In this document: positions 3,735 to 6,264 of the stretch, one piece after another | How positions within the stretch are numbered: position 1 is the first letter of the stretch | Layout of the letters: every line of letters starts with the position of its first letter | Assembly (NCBI GenBank): GCA_003154055.1 | Contig: PMCH01000073.1 | Coordinates: 1 to 6,264, forward strand | Source: Acidobacteriaceae bacterium | GTDB lineage: Bacteria > Acidobacteriota > Terriglobia > Terriglobales > Acidobacteriaceae | Length of the DNA: 6,264 bases | Direction of reading: 5' to 3' | Position numbers and translations under genes: made by a program | The notes under the pieces: generated by a model | The model's input: the letters and a program-made list of their open reading frames with translations, nothing else | The model's database searches: none | Told to the model about the DNA's origin: nothing

Positions 3735-6264
3735 AAGCCCGGATACTCGCGTCGGCGGATCCAGGATTGCTGGCCACTGACTCCTGACTGCCGGCAACCA
3801 TCTCTTCCACCCACACTCCATCGCGGAAGGTCACGCTGCGACCCGAGATCGCGGGAATGCGCTCTCCCGGCACGATGATGCCCACCAGGTTCAGTGGATC
3901 GGCGGCGGCAATGGTGAGCCGCTCGCCCGTGGGCGGCATGTTCCGGTTGGCGCGCAGAGATTCGACCGCCACGGGAAGCGCGAACTGTTCTCCCAGGAAT
4001 CCATCCACGAAACGGCCTCCGCGCACCTCAGCGCGGTCTTCGAGCCGCCGGAAGCCAATCTGCAGCTCGCGCCAGCGGGGGAGATTGGTTTCCCGAGCCA
4101 GCAGGTCGCGGAATACCACCCCGTAGCGCCGCAGCAGCATCCAGCAACAGGACTCGACGCTGCGGTCGCGGTCCGCGCCTTCGGTGTGCAATAGCGACCA
4201 CCGTCCGGCAGCGTGCCGCGGACGGCGCACCTTGCCGATTCCGCTCCCGCCACCGGACGTATGTTTCGGCGTGACCAGCGCGCGCAGGTTCTCGAAGCCG
4301 TCCGCCGTTACCAGGCCCGCCGCCACCAGTTCCCATAGCCCGGTTTCCACTTCCGCTTTCAGTTTGCCCGTGCCGCGCACCATATCAGGGAAAAATAACG
4401 CGCCGCGCTGCTGCAAGAGCGCCAGCACCGCCTGTGCCACCGGGCTGAGGAACGACGACGTCGAATCCTCTGCTCCGGGATGGTGGGGCCGCATCCAGTC
4501 CGCGTCTTCGCGCACAAAGAACGCGATCGGAGCGACTCGCGTGGGGATGACGCGCCGCCGGCTTTCCTGTCCCGGTCCACCGTTTCCTGAGTCCAGAGTC
4601 GCCGGATGTGGAGAGAGCCGCCCCCAGCCCACCGCACCGGCCAGGCACAACTGGTCGAGATGGGCCGGGTCGTACCCCGAAATGCGCCGCGCAAGAACGA
4701 ATCGTTCCCACGCGCTGGCCGGAATCTCGAAGCCCTGGAGCTGCCGGATCACTTCCAAAGTTCCGTGCTCGCCCCGCACTTGCGTGCCCGCAGCAAGGTG
4801 CTGCCACCGAAGCAGCCAGTTCATGAACTGCGCCGCCGTGACCGGCTCGATCTGCTTGCGCAGGGTGGCAACGGTGAGCCGGTGAATGCGCGCCAGCAGT
4901 CGGCGCTCGCACCACTCAGTTTCAGGGGGGAAGGGCACGGCTTCAGCCGTGCCGCTATGCGCCGGTGAAGTCGACGGCGTTAGCCGCTGGGGTTGGCTTG
5001 TGAATTTCCCCCGCAGAATGGCCCCGCTCGCTTCCATCCTGAGCAGAGCTTTGTCCACCTCCGCCGCCGCGATGCCCAACATCCCCCCGAGGGCTGTCGC
5101 CGTAGTGGGCCCAACATGTTCCATCCATCCCTGAACAGCGGTCAGAGTGGCGTCGTCACGATTCAGAGTAGAAACGGGGCTTGCCCCGTCTCCCTCAACT
5201 CTGGCCCCTGGATGCAGGGCGCGGAACAACTCGATTCTCTCGGCCGCCACCCAGTACCGCTCTCCATCGCCTTCCGCCACGACCGCGCGCCGCTCCGACT
5301 GCAAACGGTCGAAGAAGGCAGTCCATGCTGCCATCAGTTGTCCGTCAGCAAACTGAGAACTGAGAACTGGGAACTGAGAACTGGCGTACGGCACCATCAC
5401 CAACGTATGCAGCACATCGTGCAGTTCGTCTGCATCGCGCACGTCCGGCCACGCCTCCGCCCGCACTTGCGCGATGGCGGCCGGGTCCAAAGCGCCCACT
5501 TCCTCCAGCACCGATGCCGGCAGCACGCGCCGCATCTCCACAGCGCGCGCCCGCCGTTCCTCGAGCGGAGCGTCATCCAGGTAGGCGTACGGATTTGCAT
5601 TCAGGATTTCGTGCGAGAACTGCGACGGCACGGGCGTGTCTACTGCCAGGCACCGGATTCGCCCCGATTCGATTCCCCGCAACACCTCGCGCAGCCCATC
5701 GATATCCAGCGCCTCGGTGAGCACGTCTTTCATCACCTCGTTTACCAGCGGATGGTCGGGAATCTTGATGTCCCCTTCGATGTTCTCGAAGCACGCCGCC
5801 ACGTCCGGGAAGACCGATGCCAGCAGATCGTCGGAACGCATGCGCTGAATCTGGGGCGGCACTTTCTTCCCGCCTTGAAAACGCAACAGCGCCAGAGCCC
5901 GAGTTGCGTCCCAGCGCCAGCGCGTTTGAAAGATCGGCGACGCCAGCGCAGCCTGTTCGAGGATGGGCTGCATGCTCTCCGAGTGCAGGAACTGAAAAAC
6001 ATCCGCCAGCGGGAAGCTGTGTTGTTCGGCCAGCGCGATATTCAGGCCATTGTCGGTAGCGGCGGCCTGGAGTTCGAAGTTGAAACCGCGGCAGAAACGC
6101 TTGCGCAGCGCCAGCCCCCAGGCCTTGTTGATGCGCCCCCCGAAGGGAGCGTGGATGATGAGTTGCATCCCTCCGCCCTCGTCGAAGAAGCGTTCAGCAA
6201 TGATGGTGGACTGCGTCGGCACTTCTCCCAGCACCGCTCGGCCTTCCAGCACATACTGGATCAA
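3730..6264 (-). CDS. lhr: Lhr-family superfamily II helicase, C-terminal 844 residues (partial)
   Basis: The frame is open to the right edge; the first visible codon (TTG) is internal. Residues are counted from there. About 1-200 match the Lhr/DEAD-H associated region (VPTQSTIIAERFFDEGGGMQ, HAPFGGRINKAWGLALRKRF). A winged helix lies at about 374-420, a conserved stretch at about 450-550, APIAFFVREDADW at 578-590, and a second winged-helix-like part at 605-665. The 685-775 region (LLRRYGVVFRDLLARE, GRFVDGFLGEQFALP) resembles the AlkZ-like part of bacterial Lhr C-terminal domains. Lhr proteins are 3'-to-5' DNA translocases linked to repair, and the C-terminal domain of E. coli Lhr is reported as a uracil-DNA glycosylase. 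The RecA motor motifs are outside the window. Low-complexity inserts at 294-305, 357-365, 430-447 and 826-844 coincide with DNA repeats. The normal C-terminus appears replaced or extended by repeat-encoded residues. Confidence 0.88.
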   Translation of the reverse strand: MIQYVLEGRAVLGEVPTQSTIIAERFFDEGGGMQLIIHAPFGGRINKAWGLALRKRFCRGFNFELQAAATDNGLNIALAEQHSFPLADVFQFLHSESMQPILEQAALASPIFQTRWRWDATRALALLRFQGGKKVPPQIQRMRSDDLLASVFPDVAACFENIEGDIKIPDHPLVNEVMKDVLTEALDIDGLREVLRGIESGRIRCLAVDTPVPSQFSHEILNANPYAYLDDAPLEERRARAVEMRRVLPASVLEEVGALDPAAIAQVRAEAWPDVRDADELHDVLHTLVMVPYASSQFPVLSSQFADGQLMAAWTAFFDRLQSERRAVVAEGDGERYWVAAERIELFRALHPGARVEGDGASPVSTLNRDDATLTAVQGWMEHVGPTTATALGGMLGIAAAEVDKALLRMEASGAILRGKFTSQPQRLTPSTSPAHSGTAEAVPFPPETEWCERRLLARIHRLTVATLRKQIEPVTAAQFMNWLLRWQHLAAGTQVRGEHGTLEVIRQLQGFEIPASAWERFVLARRISGYDPAHLDQLCLAGAVGWGRLSPHPATLDSGNGGPGQESRRRVIPTRVAPIAFFVREDADWMRPHHPGAEDSTSSFLSPVAQAVLALLQQRGALFFPDMVRGTGKLKAEVETGLWELVAAGLVTADGFENLRALVTPKHTSGGGSGIGKVRRPRHAAGRWSLLHTEGADRDRSVESCCWMLLRRYGVVFRDLLARETNLPRWRELQIGFRRLEDRAEVRGGRFVDGFLGEQFALPVAVESLRANRNMPPTGERLTIAAADPLNLVGIIVPGERIPAISGRSVTFRDGVWVEEMVAGSQESVASNPGSADASIRAS
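3776..3789. repeat. Two-unit CTGA heptamer inside the helicase C-terminus
   Basis: ACTGACT (3776-3782) and CCTGACT (3783-3789) are adjacent heptamers with the same CTGA core as the larger arrays. They encode residues 826-830 (SQESV) at the start of the non-conserved helicase tail. Confidence 0.45.
4586..4599. repeat. Possible two-unit heptamer inside the helicase gene
   Basis: CCTGAGT (4586-4592) and CCAGAGT (4593-4599) differ by one base and follow the same pattern. They lie in a linker-like stretch (residues 554-572, LDSGNGGPG) between conserved blocks. Two units could arise by chance. Confidence 0.3.
4934..4953. repeat. GC-rich palindrome with TTCA loop inside the helicase gene
   Basis: GGCACGGC (4934-4941) and GCCGTGCC (4946-4953) are perfect complements around TTCA, the same plan as the intergenic hairpin at 1977-1996 but with a different stem. 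On the coding strand it gives residues 438-444 (GTAEAVP) in a Ser/Thr/Pro-rich linker between the winged helix and the next conserved block. Confidence 0.65.
5174..5189. repeat. 16-base perfect palindrome inside the helicase gene
   Basis: ACGGGGC-TT-GCCCCGT is a perfect inverted repeat, usable as a 6-bp stem with a CTTG loop. It encodes residues 359-364 (DGASPV) in a poorly conserved linker. Its loop differs from the two TTCA palindromes, so it may be a separate repeat class. Confidence 0.5.
5352..5384. repeat. Period-7 tandem array inside the helicase gene
   Basis: Four full heptamers and a partial fifth, consensus ACTGAGA with the third unit ACTGGGA. They encode residues 294-305 (ASSQFPVLSSQF) in frame, between the Lhr core region and the following helical block. 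The CTGA core and a GGGA-ending third unit also occur in the array at 3700-3734. Confidence 0.75.

Noticed and set aside
4184..4885. 233-codon plus-strand open frame opposite the helicase gene
   Set aside because: Ser/Arg/Pro-rich shadow of a well-supported coding frame, with no motif or ribosome-binding site.
5352..5384. CRISPR array
   Set aside because: Units are 7 bases and contiguous, with no spacers.

Overview
The window is GC-rich bacterial DNA carrying four complete protein-coding genes, one gene cut by the right edge and one broken gene. Nothing in it fixes the taxonomy. The small secreted hypothetical protein, the Lhr-type helicase and the many short palindromes and heptamer repeats look to me like an Acidobacteriota chromosome, at moderate confidence and from general familiarity only.

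Layout from left to right. Positions 1-283 (minus) hold the catalytic end of a tyrosine recombinase with its 5' part missing. It abuts, in the same reading frame, the stop codon of a complete alpha/beta-hydrolase thioesterase of the NRPS/PKS type (284-1114, minus). A gene-poor stretch of about 395 bases follows, with a candidate thioesterase promoter and a small palindrome/direct repeat. Next is a 134-aa signal-peptide-bearing hypothetical protein (1510-1914, plus), then a GC-rich hairpin repeat. A secreted L,D-transpeptidase (2067-2552, minus) and a secreted M23 metallopeptidase (2598-3488, plus) form a divergent pair, one making and one cutting peptidoglycan peptide links. The gap after the M23 gene holds an inverted repeat, a promoter-like sequence and a strong intrinsic terminator, which together outline a possible RNA of about 100 nt. 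The right 40% of the window is the C-terminal 844 residues of an Lhr-family superfamily II helicase (3730-6264, minus), whose helicase motor lies outside the window.

The most unusual feature is in the helicase gene. Its reading frame is interrupted in linker regions by short repeats that look non-coding in origin: two GC-rich palindromes, a period-7 tandem array and two short heptamer pairs. Its stop codon lies inside a second period-7 array. One palindrome has the same build (8-bp stem, TTCA loop) as the hairpin between genes at 1977-1996. The two main heptamer arrays share a CTGA core. This suggests that small repeats spread through this genome and were tolerated in frame in the helicase. 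I see no complete new defence or biosynthetic system. The possible small RNA and the repeat invasion are the best leads.
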